Below the pieces are notes generated by a model. That model saw only the letters and a program-made list of their open reading frames with translations, was not told where the DNA came from and made no database searches. A DNA stretch of 64,000 nucleotides from Aporrectodea caliginosa (Eukaryota; Annelida; Clitellata; Crassiclitellata; Lumbricidae). Positions 10,601 through 25,600 of this stretch are shown here, piece after piece. Each line of letters begins with the position of its first letter. Positions within the stretch are counted from its first letter, which is position 1. The translations under genes and the position numbers were made by a program. The DNA lies in assembly GCA_020284085.1 (NCBI GenBank), contig JACEVL010000497.1:1172501-1236500 (forward strand). The letters are read 5' to 3'.

Positions 10601-13600
10601 TTCTTAGCCTTGGCACATGAGGGTCAGTGATCGCATATTTGTAAAGCACCTACTAAAAACTGATGGAGGTGCAAAATAAACCTATGATTATATACATCAC
10701 ACTGTGGTAAAACTCATTGCCACGAGACTAATCTAATCTCAAAGCTTCTGTAATACTGTCCTAAATATGCAGACGGTTTCGTCTAATTGTGAACAAAAAA
10801 CTATCTACAAATCAGGTCAATTCCAGAAGGTCAGTTCAAAGCCAGAAGGTCAGTGCACTGAGGACTGGTATGCTGAAACTCTTGCAAGACATTTAAGGTC
10901 AAGCAGAATGGACAGACTGGCAGAGTTTTTAAATTCACAAACTTGGCCCAGGCTGCCATAGATCACATGCAGAGGTAAAATCAATAAAATTATTATTAAC
11001 AAACATTTAAGTAACACGATCTGGTACTGAAGAGAGCCAACAAGCAAATATCAAGACCTGTGACACATCAGTCGCATGTCTAGGTTTGAGATTTGACCTT
11101 TATAAGCTCAAGAGATTTGTACCACCTTTATTGACCATACCATGCATGCATGTACAATTGTACATACATATGTATGAATGTACGTATGTACATATGCATG
11201 TATGTATGCACATTTATATGTACAAATGTATATATGTATGTAAATATATAAGCATGTTTATTATTGTTTATATATTTATATATGCATCCATGCCACCTTC
11301 CTTTGCTTCAAATATAGTAAGCACTCACTGAAATTTTTCGTCGCCATCTTTACTGCTTGTTAAGAGGCAGCCCTATATAAGGGGATTTCAGTCCTTTCTG
11401 GCTCTGCTATTTGTAAACCTAGCAACTTGTTTTCTTTCACATTAAGCAGCATGTATATATGCAAGCATGTATGAATGAATGTAGACACTTTCTATAGTGC
11501 CTTTAAACCTCACAAAAGTGCTGGGCTGCTTGGTGAATATCTAGGTACATACATGAATATACATGTATGTACCTACATCTAGAAACACACAGAGTGCCTT
11601 TTCAGAAACTCTCTAAGCTCCTTAAGCAATGCCATCTAACATAGCTACAGTGAATTGTCTTAGAACAGCCTGAAAATGTGAGCCAATTCTAAACCAATGC
11701 CCAAAGTAATTATGAATTATTAAACTATGAGATAAATAATAAACGAGAACTAAGCATAACACAAATATTGAGCCACATACCAGTCTGGACGGCACTTGTG
11801 TATTCCAAGTGACCCGCATCGCCCCATTTCCATTGACCTTCGCTGACCTGACCCAGAATGAACAGGATGACAGTCATGGCTGCACACAGCAGCGTAAAAA
11901 CCATAAGAAACGAGAAACGGTAGATAAGTCCCTGTCACAAAAACAACAAGTAATATCAAACAATGATGACAATGTTATAAAGCAACAGGTAACATTGATA
12001 ATTACTTCAACGACAGATAAGTGTTAACAATCTATAAACAGGTAATGCAGATACCGGTAGTTCAACACAATCTTTCCTTATTAGTTTCTTGGCTGGAGCA
12101 GGACAATTTCATATGGTGGTATCGGGAAGGGACACTATATCAAGTTTATATTGACTGATTTGCACCATGTCATAATTGGACATAGAGGTGAAAGATTGGT
12201 GCATCTAACACTATACTGGTGGTAATTTTAAATGGTAATCATTATAAATGTTTTTATCTATTTACACATTTTACACTGAAATTGAAATTGAGAACTTTAG
12301 TTGTAATACTCTCACAGCAACCAAATCAATCTTACCATGTAGAATTGCCGACGAGGCTTGCTCATACTGGGCAGAGCAGCCTTCTTGGCCATGATTGTAC
12401 GGAAGACCTTCACAACCATGACAAGCAAATAGATGAAGTAAATGCAAGCTGCCACTCCAGCAAGGATGATGAAAGTTAGCTGATTGAAAGGTTAAGGGTC
12501 ACGCAAAACTTCAGTTCACAAATGCATGCATGTTTTTAGTGTAAAATGGATTTGAAAATAGAGCTTTGAGAATTCAGACACAGCTTTGGCAACAGACACT
12601 CTACAATACAGGTAAGGTGAGGTAAAGCCAACCTCACTGATCTTCGTAGGGCTCCATAAGATGCCCCACACACTCAAATCTAATAATAGAGACACAACTT
12701 TCATTTCACAGAACCACGCTTTCTCAACACCTTCTTTTAGTGTATAATAATATATATTGAACGAGCAATACGAATTTATATGCAGCTCTTACTTATGACA
12801 TCCTCCTTGTCTTCAAAAATATTTTGTCATCTCTTACAATAAGGTTGCAGACAGTTATCCAACACTGAATCCAATAAAGAATGAACTTAAACTTTTAGCA
12901 AAGATAGAATTAAAATAGCACAAGCAGTTGTTAAAAAAATTGCAAGTAAACAGCTTGTTAAAACAAAGAAAAATTACCATAAAACAGCTCAAATAATTTT
13001 GTTAAATGTTGGCGGCCCCAAGTTTTAATACCCCAAGTGATACTCCTAAACAAACTGTACAACTTTACATTCAAGATGACGGTTACCAAGAAAGGCCTCA
13101 TATCAAAGAGAGACTTCACCACCACCTGCTCTCTCAATTCAGAAATGGGTAAAATGTCATTAAAGCTTGTTGTTCTTGACTAACATAAAAGCCAATGGAA
13201 AAACACTACAATGTATTCCATAAAACTGATTCCAGGTTTGTGATTTGAAAAGGATACACCGAGGTATTTGCCAACATTGGTTGCCCAAATGCTGTAAAAT
13301 GGATTGGTCAACTGGATTCCACTGAAAACCAATCAAAACACTTTTATCAAAACACTTCAATTCAATTTGACACATCTTACAGATAAAACTGAAGCTATAA
13401 GAGCTACAGTACAGTTGTACAGCAGATGATGTCAGACCAACACATGATAATAACATTTCAGAACATAACAGCTACAAAGTTAAACTGTAGTGCCATGCCA
13501 GATTCAATACAATACAGTCAAATCAAAACACTACAGGTAAGTTCTCAGAGCCAGTGAAATGTAAACTCAAGAAAAACAACTGACGCCAAATAAAAAAATG

Positions 13601-16600
13601 CCTTACACGTTGCCTTTATTTAGTGCTCATTGGTGAAGGTAAGCTCCAGGATGGCATACCAAAACATGACAACAGTTTACCCATAGTTCAAACTGACTTT
13701 CAAATTTGCACATAATGTTTATGCACGTTAGCATTATATACTTCTTAAGAACATCGCCTCTATTTGCAGACACATAAGAGTACTCGAAATTTCTTGGCCA
13801 GTTTAATTAGGTACAAGTTAATTAATTAGGGACAAGTTAATTAATTAGGGACAAGTTAATTAATTAGGGACAAGTTAATTAACTAGGGACAAGTTAATTA
13901 ACTAGGAAAAGTTTATTCCTAGTCTAAGTGCATACTGATTACTGCATATATCTACTAAAACACATGCTTTTCTCATAACCTGTTAACAATGGTTGGTCCA
14001 ATGTTATATTTCAGTGACAGGTCACAGTCAAAACAAAGCAAGATGCGGCTGATGGATTGATTGTTCTTACCGTTCACACATTTCAAAGACAAAGAGACAG
14101 ATGCAACCAAACCCAACGGCACACAACTGTTTCCAGTAATGGACGAGGTGATTACGATTCATTTGATCCTGGATTGAAAATAATCATTAAAACTATTATT
14201 TATGTACAATTGTTCAGAGCTCTAACACCCAATGACTACATAAGCGCGTTGAAAAGTGTTGGATTTCACCATGCAAAAAGTATAGCAATTTATACTTCCG
14301 CCATTTATATTTAATACAGATGGAAAACGTTATCGCATACTACTGTTATTATTCCCGTTCTCTCTCTTGCCTACATCCTTCCGACTCATTGTTCTTTCTC
14401 TTTTCGTAAAATTACCAATGGCTCTTCCAACACCTGTTTAACAAGTTTAACACCTGTAAACTGCAGTAACTAACCCCAAAACGTTTCTAGTTACATATAG
14501 TAAACAAGTATGAGAAAGAACATTCAGTACCTCTTCCAAAACCTCATCCCTAGATACTGAAGTTCAGTAACTAACTCCAAAGAAGTTGTAAGTTATAGAC
14601 AGAACCAAGGTAGGAAAAACAAATTAGAAATGTAACAACGGCTAGTGCATTCAAGGATGAAATTATATGAAGTCACAGCTCCGTGGCCACTAGTAAATCT
14701 GGAAACTCAGGATTTCTATAGCAATATCAACTATAGTAGTTGCAGATGTCATGACGGGTGAACTGACCATGACATGCTCTCCAGTAAAGATGACCCAGAA
14801 GCAGAAGAGAACGGAATAAAAGATTCCCTGGCGAATGTCGCTGTACAGCACCATGAATGGCATGTAGATCCACAGCGTCAGCCAATCAACAGGTACTGGA
14901 AACAGAGAACACAAGCAAGAAAAGGTCTAAACAGAACCACAACAATCCGTAAACACAACTACCAGTACTTGCAGAGGTAGTCTAAACTAATGTACACTTA
15001 CTTTAATGCCAAGTACAGTGGCGTGCAAAAGTCTGGCACCACCTCCGAATTTCACGTTTTTTTGACTTTCTGACCTTTTACTTCAATTTTTTTCACTTAC
15101 CCAATAAATTTTTCTGTAATGCCAAATCATCCTTCTCGGTCAGCTTTCTAACATAATGCAATCCTTTATCAAATTAAAAACAGTACGTAAGTCAGTAAGT
15201 AGTTTATTCACCACCAAATAACACAATAGAAACACTTATACTAAAGCAGCGTCAGGCTACCGGTAAGTCTCCTAATAAAAAGATATTTATAAATTATTTA
15301 GCCTGAAACTGAAAAATAATACATCAGACAATCAATCGAATCTAATGACTTCTATAGAGCCATTATCATAATGCACAAAGCATCACAGCTTGGAATCAAT
15401 GCCATGAAATAAGAAAAGAAGAAGAGCTTACTATTAAGCAGTGTGATCGCAGCACCAAGGGCAATCAGTGTCCTTGAAAATAAAACAACATTCTTGTAAA
15501 CAGATAAATATTTCACAGGAAATTTCTTCATAAATAAGAATATAAAAGTTTTAAAATTTAGTCAAACAGTCATAAATCTGCCCGATATGTAGGACATATG
15601 AAACCCATATGGGCAAATTGCCATATTGTCACCATATTTAAGATATGCAATCTTCCAGTTGTAAAAATTTTGGGGTTAAAACCCCCCAAACATTGGCTTA
15701 GGGAAAAAATTTGCACCCAGCACGATGAAGTTTTAACAATATTCGCAATTTTTCGGTTGAAAACACAAATTGCCGGTATTTTGTCAAAACCCCCCCCATC
15801 ATAAATTTGGCTACGCCACTGCAATCTTCCCTTTGGGGTAATGTTCCAATAGCGGTACATAAGGCAAATGTTACACGATCTCTGGACCTCATGTAGAAGT
15901 CTGCTAATATTATTACACCAATGTTTAAAATCAAATCGCAATGCCCATGTTTAACAGTCATTTACTGACACAGGCACCATTAGGGAGTTGTCTTGTATAA
16001 CTATCTCAGCTGTATATGACCGTGTACTGTACATTTATACAATATTAATTATCTGTATTGTAATTATCATATAATTTTGACTGCATTAGTTTCTGTATTT
16101 GTTTTACCTCAGTTGCCTGTGAAGCATGCACTTTAAAAAATGCTGCATGCATACCTGATTAATGGAAATTAGCTATAACCTACCCTGCCGGCAGTGTTAT
16201 TTCAGTTATGGTTTTTCAGTTACAGTTACAGTTATAGTTATCTAATTTATGATTTTTCAGTTAAAGTTATAGTTATAGTTAACTGAAATCAGATTTTTCA
16301 GTTTCAGTTATTTTTTTTTATTTTTCAGTTACAGTTTCAGTTATTTCTCTTTATTTTTCAGTTACAGCATCAGTTATTTTTTCACAAGTCATGACTAATG
16401 ACACACTGACCACAAGTATTCTGAACAGTTACCAGAAATATTTACGCAGCAAATCAATGCGACTTAACGTATTGTCGGTTTACTTTAAGGAAAACACAAC
16501 GTTCCAGATTAACACTTGCTCTGTTCCGACAATTAGGGTGCCACACTCGTGGTTTTCAACTACCTTGCAGCAACGGTGTGAACACAACATCAACTTTTGT

Positions 16601-19600
16601 CGTCTGTGTCTTCGTAAAAAATGTTCCTACACGCCACTTTCTACTTTTTGACCACAACTTGGCTTAAACATTATTCTCGTAGTCGTGTATTGTTTTACGA
16701 ATTTACGGTTTAGCGGCGCCAAAGACAACACAACGAAAGGAAAAGGAACCGGAAGTGAAACTAGCATAAAACTGAAAGGAAACCAGAAGTGAAATGAGTG
16801 TAGAAAACTGACCGTAAACTAGAGTAGGATTACCATTCAAAAAGTAAGTAAGAAAAACACTCATGTTTTATTTTTCAGTTAACTTTTGTTATTTTTCAGT
16901 TATACAGTTTTCGTTTTTCAGTTACTATTACAGTTTCAGTTATTCAGTATTTTTCAGTTTCAGTTACAGTTACAGTTAACTGCAAGACATTTTTCAGTTA
17001 TTTTGCTATTTCAGTTACAGTTACAGTTAATAGAAATAACACTGCCTGCCGGATATTCTTTTTCACTGTTAGTTAAGGTTTTCGTTTTTTTAAAAATATT
17101 TTCAGTGTTTTGAATCGAGTTAATCATTTACTGTGTAATATGTACTATACTGTTTGCATTGCTGTACGAAACTTGATGTTGCACTGTTTATCAAGGATTT
17201 AGCTAATTCATATTTCTGAAATGTTGTTCTAGGTGTCCCTAGTTAGCGGGATCTTGATCCCTTTTGGGACTCCTCTTGCGGCCAATCCTGATACTTTATG
17301 TTGAAATGTTATGTGTTTTCATTTGGCTTCAATAAGAGTTTTGATTGATTTGATTGAAATTATACTGAATCTGAAGCATTAAGTACAAAACTACTTTTCA
17401 ACTAAATCAAGGCCACACTGAAGTCATTCACCCTACTGCTGCTGTTGTTGTAAATGTTGTTATTGCTATTGTCATTGTCTGATACGTAGGATAAAACAGA
17501 GAAAACTTCCTCCTAGCTGGCTAAGACTGCAGCACCACTGAGATGCATCGTGACCAGTCATCAGGCTCCTACAAAAAGGTTTTTGTCAATGCCACTGCTT
17601 TCTATCACACATGTCCCTATGCTTATGATACTCACTGTTCCAAGACATTTGGCTTGCGGTCCATGTGGTACAGACGCCAGATGAACCACACCAGCTCCAT
17701 CGCAATCAGAGGAAAGACGAGGGTTTTGATGGAAAACCATACAATGGTAAAACCTCCATTTGGATGAATCACCTGGAAACAAGTAACGGTTGTTGATAAA
17801 AACATTAACAAAAATCCTCAAGGATGTGTAAGTAGGAGATTATATTTCTGACAAGACTGGAACATCATACACGTAAACTCAATTTAATGTATAGAAGTAA
17901 TTTCCTGAGAACAAATCTGAACAAACATCTCATTACATGGCTCATGTTAACATGATTAATACGGCTACAAACTTGATACACATATGTATGTTTTGGTAAA
18001 TACACACATACATCCACGCATGCATACATGTATGAGTGTAAGTGTATGCATGTGTGAAAGTAAGCATGTATGTTTGTGTGCATGTATGCTATATATTGAC
18101 ATCAGACAAGAGTTTTGATGGAAAACGGCTATGATGTATGCTATGCAAGCAGTAAAGTCCTTTTCCTTTATTGATGCATGTGTACATGCATATGTACATA
18201 CATATATATATATATACATACATATATATACATGCATATATATATATACATGCATATAAACATACGACTATCCATAAATGTATAGAATGGCGAAGCAAGT
18301 GCACAAGTCGAACTGATTTCCTAGAACCAATTAAAAAAATAAGTTTTAGACTTAAATACGGCAAAAAAGAGTGACACGAGAGAGATGTCTGTTGGTTGTG
18401 CACTTACATAAGCCCAGACTTCCTTGACTGGTCCCAGTTTCTCATTGTGCCCTTTCTCGTTGGGGTCCCCTCTTGGAAGACGAAGGTTGATGAGGTAGAA
18501 CTTGTGATGGACGCTTCCCAACTCAAAGAGTGGCATCATGTCACAGTTCAGCTCTAAATTGGCCTTCATCAACAAAGCAACATCAGCAAATCAGCTATTG
18601 TATGATCAGAATCTGTGTGCTCATTGAACCTCTGCTCTTCACTGTCTCTCGGTCCATCCACCACAATCAACGTCTTCAGTTTGTCCTAATATAAATTTAT
18701 TGGCAAATCAGTGTGTTAGAGAGTGACAAAATGCAGGAATGTGTAATTCAGTTAATCAGTGAGTGAGTAAGGTCAATCAGTCAGCCAGTGATACCCGTGC
18801 ATCATGGCTGTTTCTACCACATCAGAAACTGCTTCAGGATTAGGTCTTGTCATGAAGAAGTAATTTTACAAATACTGACGTGATTCTGCTGTTGCTGCAT
18901 CACTATCAACGCTTTAAATGTGAAGAGATGTGGATGTTGGCAGGAACATCAGCAAAGGCTTGATTAAATTTGGGATCCAATCCCTGACTGTTGAATCAGA
19001 ATTTGTGTCATAATGGCACATGTTATAAGGAGTTTCTGGTATACTTGATCCTTAGAATAATACAAATGGGAATAACAGAAGAGGAGTAACCTCAACCACG
19101 CAGCTGAGTTGGCGCAGTTCCACAGAGCGGGCGATTTCTGTCCAGTCGCTCTCGTTATCGCCTGTGTTTCTGTAGCCAAGACGAGCATCAAATGTCACTT
19201 CAACCACCTCGTTGTGCTCCAGTTTCTCTACAACATTCAAATTATCATCCGATTAGATATAGAAAGGAAACAACATGAAACTATAAGAAACAATACCGAT
19301 AACAGTGTTAAGTTTGTAAAGCTGCAAATGTTTAAACAAGAATAAAGTTAACAATGACAAAAATATATAATAAAAATATACTACAACAGAAAAGTTTGCA
19401 GGAATGTTAACAATATAGGATAAATTACAATCATCAGCATCATTATTAATTAAGATAATTATATAAAAAAACATTACAAATAATTATGTTTGCTTGTAAA
19501 TCACCGTGGCCTTCCACGTCATCCATCATGACGTGTAGAACAGCCACCATGCTCTGGTGGAGTCGTGACATTTCCAGGTCTCTACCCTCGCGTGGAAGTG

Positions 19601-22600
19601 GAAACTGGAAGGTGAAGAAAAGGTCTTCTGCCGTGGCCATCGGGAACTCCTTCATGATGTCCGACACTGAGCTGCGTGGTCCACTGCATCGCCCGTACTT
19701 TCCGCGTGGGTAGAGCCAGGCACGCTCTGTTTTGTCTAGTCTCTCATCCACACAGATGTTTGACAGAAGCTGCTGCACATTGTTTGGTGATGGAGCTACA
19801 GCAACAGAATCATAATAATATTCGTAAACGTAGTGACTCAAACTGACAAGTACGCAGTAAGATTACACGATATAGTAGTAAAAGACGATAACAAGTTCAA
19901 CAGAAGTCGAATTTAACTGTAAGGCAGCCTGCAAGGCGCCCATCTGTCCTACTGCAAAAAAGCTGACATAGACCTCTTTAGAAACATCTTAACAAATACT
20001 AGCCACACCCTCCATGACCTTCTCCCCCTGTCAATTGTACTGGTCATAATAACCGTGTTCTCCCTAGATTTGATTCCCTTACCAGGCGTGGCTTCTTAGC
20101 TAGGACGTTGTACAGTTAGTCATCTGTTTTCTAGTTGACTTAATTTTCTTCTAATTATCGTTTTCTTTATACATAAATTATTTCTGACTTTGTATGTAAA
20201 GCGCTGAGCGTTTGCTTGCGTTTAATAAAGAACATTCTTACTTACTTACTGCTCATTTTACAGTCGCCCGTAGGAAGTGAAAGGCTGAGTCAATCTTATG
20301 GGGCCAGCGGGTATCAAACCTGTGTCCTTCTGATCTTCGTGCCAGAGTGTTACCATTCAACCATCTCCCCGCCCCGATCACGCTTAGTACAAGGCGGGTT
20401 GAAGGGCACATATAATACAATAGTATAAAAACGCATGTTTACATTGTTCCCCTTATGCTACACCTACATGTATAGTGACCAACAGCATATTACACAGAGA
20501 AACTGCAACTAAAATTAATTTCTTCAACTAAACATTATTCAGTCACATCCTTTGATTGTCTTAAATTGTTTTCTCACAAGTGAGATCTGTTATTCATGAT
20601 ACCTTGTTTTGGTAACACTAACGTGGCATGGTTTTAAAGCAGCGTTCTTGATGTTACTATAATCTTGCCTCATGACTTATGTTACAAGTGGAATCTCGTT
20701 TATACAAAATGCATCATTCTAATATGACGCAATCAATACACATCCACTGTCCCATTTGAAAGTTAATTCAGCTGCAGCACAAAATCATTAAGATAATGCA
20801 ACACTGTCACAAACCGTATTTGACATTGCTCCCAATGGTAACAGTACATTCATATAATTACAATAACAATGCATATATAATTACAATGCATATAATTACA
20901 ATGCATATAATTACATATACAATGCATATAATTACAATAACAATGCATATAAATACAAATACAATGCATAAGGAGGCCCAACTACGCAGGTACCTTATCC
21001 TTACTATTCTATTTCAATCAGACTGACAGTTTCATACACATCCACTGTCACACTGAGATTAAACATCCAGGGTAGTTTAAACAATATGAATGATGGATGA
21101 CTATGGAAAATATGGCCCAACAACCATCAGGCTTAAAATAATATATAAAAGAAAGATATATTTGACAAGCAATGACAGGCCAGACAACAGCTCAACAGTC
21201 AGACAGATGGGATATGAAAACCTGCCGTGATGAAAACCTGTCAAAAGCAATTTTAAGACAATCTTGAAAGAGAGGAAAGAAATCCATGGAAGAGCAGCAA
21301 AAGTAGCAATGGTATGTTGCAGCAATATCTAAGGAAGCGGCCTTAATACAAACCGGCTGTATCAATATTGGACAAGTGGGAAGCTCTTGTGGCTGGCTCC
21401 AGCTGCCAGGCTGTCCCTTAAGGCCAATTCTTTCAACAAAAGGCCCACTTGAGAAAGGGATATGGGAGACTGATAGCTATAGCCAGCCAGGCATCCATTC
21501 ACAGAACACATTCAGACCAACGTAGTTAATGCCCTTTGTTAGTCAACAATACAAACGAAACCAGGGCTTCACAAGAATTCTAAAGTTCACAGAATCAACT
21601 AAACTGGGCTACAGCTACAAGCACCCAGTCTTTACTGTCTGCCTGTCTGTGCAAGGGGTCGGCAGTGTGCCTAACGATCTGGTAGGTCAGTTAGTCTGTG
21701 CAGTGATCCTGGGACTCCAAAATCTATATTCCGGTCTCCAAGATGGTCAGACGGTCTACACTGATGCTAATCTGCAAGGCGCGCGTGTGTGTGTGTGTGT
21801 CATCTGTTGGTTATATATGTATTTATATATAAGGAAAGCAAATATATATGGATATATATATATGTACTATGTATATAATTACAAACGTAACAGTACGAAA
21901 CCTACACGCCACAGTTTGTTCATCTGCCCTATTGCATTTGACACGATGCATTCCTGGCGTAAATTTGACACGCGTCATCCACAGATGTTCATTACAAGAG
22001 GCAGCGTTGATTGGCAGCATATATTTGAAGTACAGTTAACTCGTTGTACCTGGCGTCTCGGCAATCCCATTCAAGTTTGACGTAACTGGCGGTCAATGTT
22101 ATACGATTATACAGACATGCTGCAAAAAATCGGATCTCCTATAGAAATATAAACTCATTGCGTGTGTGTCATCTGTTGGTTAAATAAGGAAAGCAAACAA
22201 TACGATATAACAATGACTAGTTATTACAAACGTAACATAAACCTACATCAGTTTGTTCATCTGCTGCATTACATGCATCCACAGGATGTTCATTGTAACA
22301 AACACTGTTATAAAACGAATTCTGACATAACAGTCACAGACATGCTGCAAAAAATCGGATCTCCTATTGAAATATAAACTCATTGCAACAAAATGTTTTT
22401 ATAAGATGGTGGATTTGGTTCCCAAAAACAGCAATGTATACAAGTCACAAGTGTCCAGTGTATTTGCCTGACCATCAGTCTTTGTGTACAGATCTATTCA
22501 TGTCTGGCCCAATTCATCTCACTCTGTGGTCAGAAAGTCAGGCAGTTTATCCATATTATCCAATAAACTCCTTCCAGGCACATTGGGTATTAAATGGTTC

Positions 22601-25600
22601 CTGTAATGTTTTATAACATTTTATTTCCAATTCATTCTGTTAGTGCATATGAAGTATGTGCTCGCAAGATACTACAGTTCCCAATCAAAATTCCAAACAG
22701 TACCAACCAATTACCATCGGACAAACATTCATCTATGATCACATTGAGTAGCAAATCAGCTGGATCCAGATCATCAACAGCATCTTGATATTAATCCATT
22801 GATTCCAAAATAATCCACTGCCCTTTCAGTTTATCTCAAATCCTTTTCCCTTTGCCCCATGGCTTACATGAGATCAGCTGATATCCCTCCTAACATCTCT
22901 TGTTGCTCACCATTCTGGGACCAAAAACAATCACTGTAACAGTTTACTTCATCTCAAAATAATAAATGCACAATTAATAATTAACAAAAAAACATGAATA
23001 ATAATGAATACTGGTAAACAATAATGCGATAAAAACAACGACAATGATAGCAATTAGAATTTTTTAGGATAGATTTAAATGATTTCCTCTCAACAGACCT
23101 GTTCAGTCAGTATAGATAACTGCCTCCTCTCTTGGTACAAACACTTATCTTTCCTTCAGCAGTTTGTCTTATACTCCACCTGGGTGCGTGTTCTGTAGTC
23201 TAGCAGTCTGCCTGCAGGATTGTCAAGCCAGATGCCAGAGTTCAAACATCAGTCAGGACATTGTATTGTATTGTATATTCATTTATTGATAAACTCTGGC
23301 TGTCATAACGCAGCTAGTGACAAGATTCTTCTATGAGAGTCCATTAGAGTGAAACAAATTAGGTTTAGAGAGTCTTGAGAGGACAGTCTAAGGAATTCAT
23401 ATTTTTCATGCACTAGTGCTCCCCAAAATCTGTCTACATCTGTGCACATTGTTATCATCAGACGGTGACATTCAGGACTGGTCAGCCACCCTCAAATGCC
23501 AACCATAAGAAAATGAAGTTGTCAATATTCACACCAATGACTGCCTCTCAGCATTCAGGTGAAAGGATTGCTTGCAAACCTGTCAGTTACAAATATACAC
23601 ACACATACTTCTGCAACACAAGAATTTCTGGTTGAAGTAGTAGCCTATACAGATTCATTGCATTATATGCTGGCTCCCCATAATTCAACCACGACCAGCA
23701 GCAAAACACATACTTTCCACTATCTGTAAATTTCAAGTGAATGTGGTATTGGTATGACGATCCCTCTGGCCTGTGCACTGGCTCCCCATCAGACAACCCT
23801 GACCAGTGGCAACACTAAAGACTGGTCTAAGATGGTACATTAATTTCAAGTGAATGTGGTATTGGTATGATGATCCCTCTGCACTGGCTCCCCATCAGAC
23901 AACCATGACCAGTTGCAGAACCAAAGACTGGTCTAAGATGCAAGATTTCTGGGAAAACGAAGAAGTGATGAATGCCAAGTGCAGAAAAGGGCGAAAACCA
24001 AACACATCTGGCTGCTGATGCTGTTGATCTCGCTGCTAGGAATCTCTGCCTCCGAATCTTTCAGCACTAATCGAATCTAGCGCCTCGGCTGCAGACCGAC
24101 GTTGGTGGTGGCCAGACAGGGAGAGCATCAGACGCAGATAACTAACGTTGCAAACGAGGTACATACACCAGATGATGGCCGTGCCAAAGGATTGCAGCAT
24201 GAATCAAGCAATCAACAGAGCAACATAGGGAGAGAAGCCAGTGCCAAAGGGTACCAGGCTCATGAGAAAATTAGAACATGATGCAATGCAAGGCAAATGA
24301 GACTGATGGTTTGTTTACATGCGATGATAAAACAACTCAAATATTGTAACAGGAAGAAGTAGAAAAATTGGCACATCCAATGCAGTGAATAATGTTTCTA
24401 CAGACACATGAACAAACAGATAGATGGAAACTATGGGAGAAGTTGTAAACATTGGACTATTTAACAAAATATCAGCAGCATATTCCTATGCATAATTTGG
24501 CTTGAAACACATAATATACTAAGAATTTACAAGAAACACAAAAAGTTGTAAACAAAGAAGTATTTACCAATTGGCTGTAGGCCTAATGAAAACCACACAC
24601 AATATGCCATGAAATGGAACAAACTATATGTAAGTAAGTATATGTATGTATGTATGATGACACTTAATATATTAAAGTACATTTTTAAGTACCTCACAAA
24701 AGCACTGAGTATGAGCCTGAATTTGATTCAAAGATATAACAGAGGATGGCTGATGAAGTCAGGCATGAAGTGCGACTTTTAAAATCCCAGCAATGAATTG
24801 ATTCCATTATGATAGCTGACACCAATTGACCTCCTCAGAGTATAGCAGGCAATAGACACCAGCACAGATCATAAAACTGTGGGTTTTGGATACCTCCCAT
24901 GATTGTGTGTCATCGATGAGTCAGCCTTTGCCAATCACAAAGCCAATTCCCAGAGAAAAAATGGGTCAACTTCCAACGAACATCCCCACCAGAATCTGTC
25001 TTAATTTTATAAGTAAGTACTGCACTGTGCAGCTCACTCAGATGGGGTACACTTTTTATTACTGAATGAATATCTGCTTGGAAGAATTTGGTGCTCAACT
25101 GCTCATGCAACTTATGAGTTCAAAATGCACACATGGTCAATATTTTAACCAAATAGACAAGACTTTTCTTTAAACTGGTAAAATCCATTTTTATGTTGCT
25201 TTTAGCCAAACTCTACTTCATCTTCCAGAAAATTCCAACCAAACAATTAAATTTTCAGCAATATCAAAACAGTTACATTTTCTGATAAACAAAAGTTTGG
25301 AGTATATAAAACACACCCAAATGATAGGGAAAGGTTAACTCACAGCCAGAAATTCCACTCAAAATATTCAGTTTAAAATTCAAGCAGTACAAATTTGAAA
25401 TATAAAGAGAAAATTCAAATGATGGGAGAGGTTGAACTCATAGCCAGATATACCACACAAACATTTGAATTTTTAGTTACTGCAAATTTGGGGTAAAGTA
25501 AACAAACCCATCAGATGATGAAAAGATGTATCGGATGGATAGCATGTATTCTGCTGGCATAACCTGGAAAATTGGCTTTCCATATATTTTGTTGGCACAA

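Noticed and set aside
10767..10961. Small plus-strand frame in the WLS intron between exons 11 and 12
   Set aside because: No homology recognised and no splice context; antisense to WLS intron sequence.
16391..16651. Transposase or BED-finger fragment inside the 16.2-17.0-kb element
   Set aside because: One minus-strand frame has a weak WxxxxFFTK resemblance but stops at once and lacks the zinc ligands.
21529..22080. 183-aa plus-strand frame
   Set aside because: It runs through TA/GT microsatellite and one copy of a local duplication inside WLS intron 1, with no recognisable domain or splice context.
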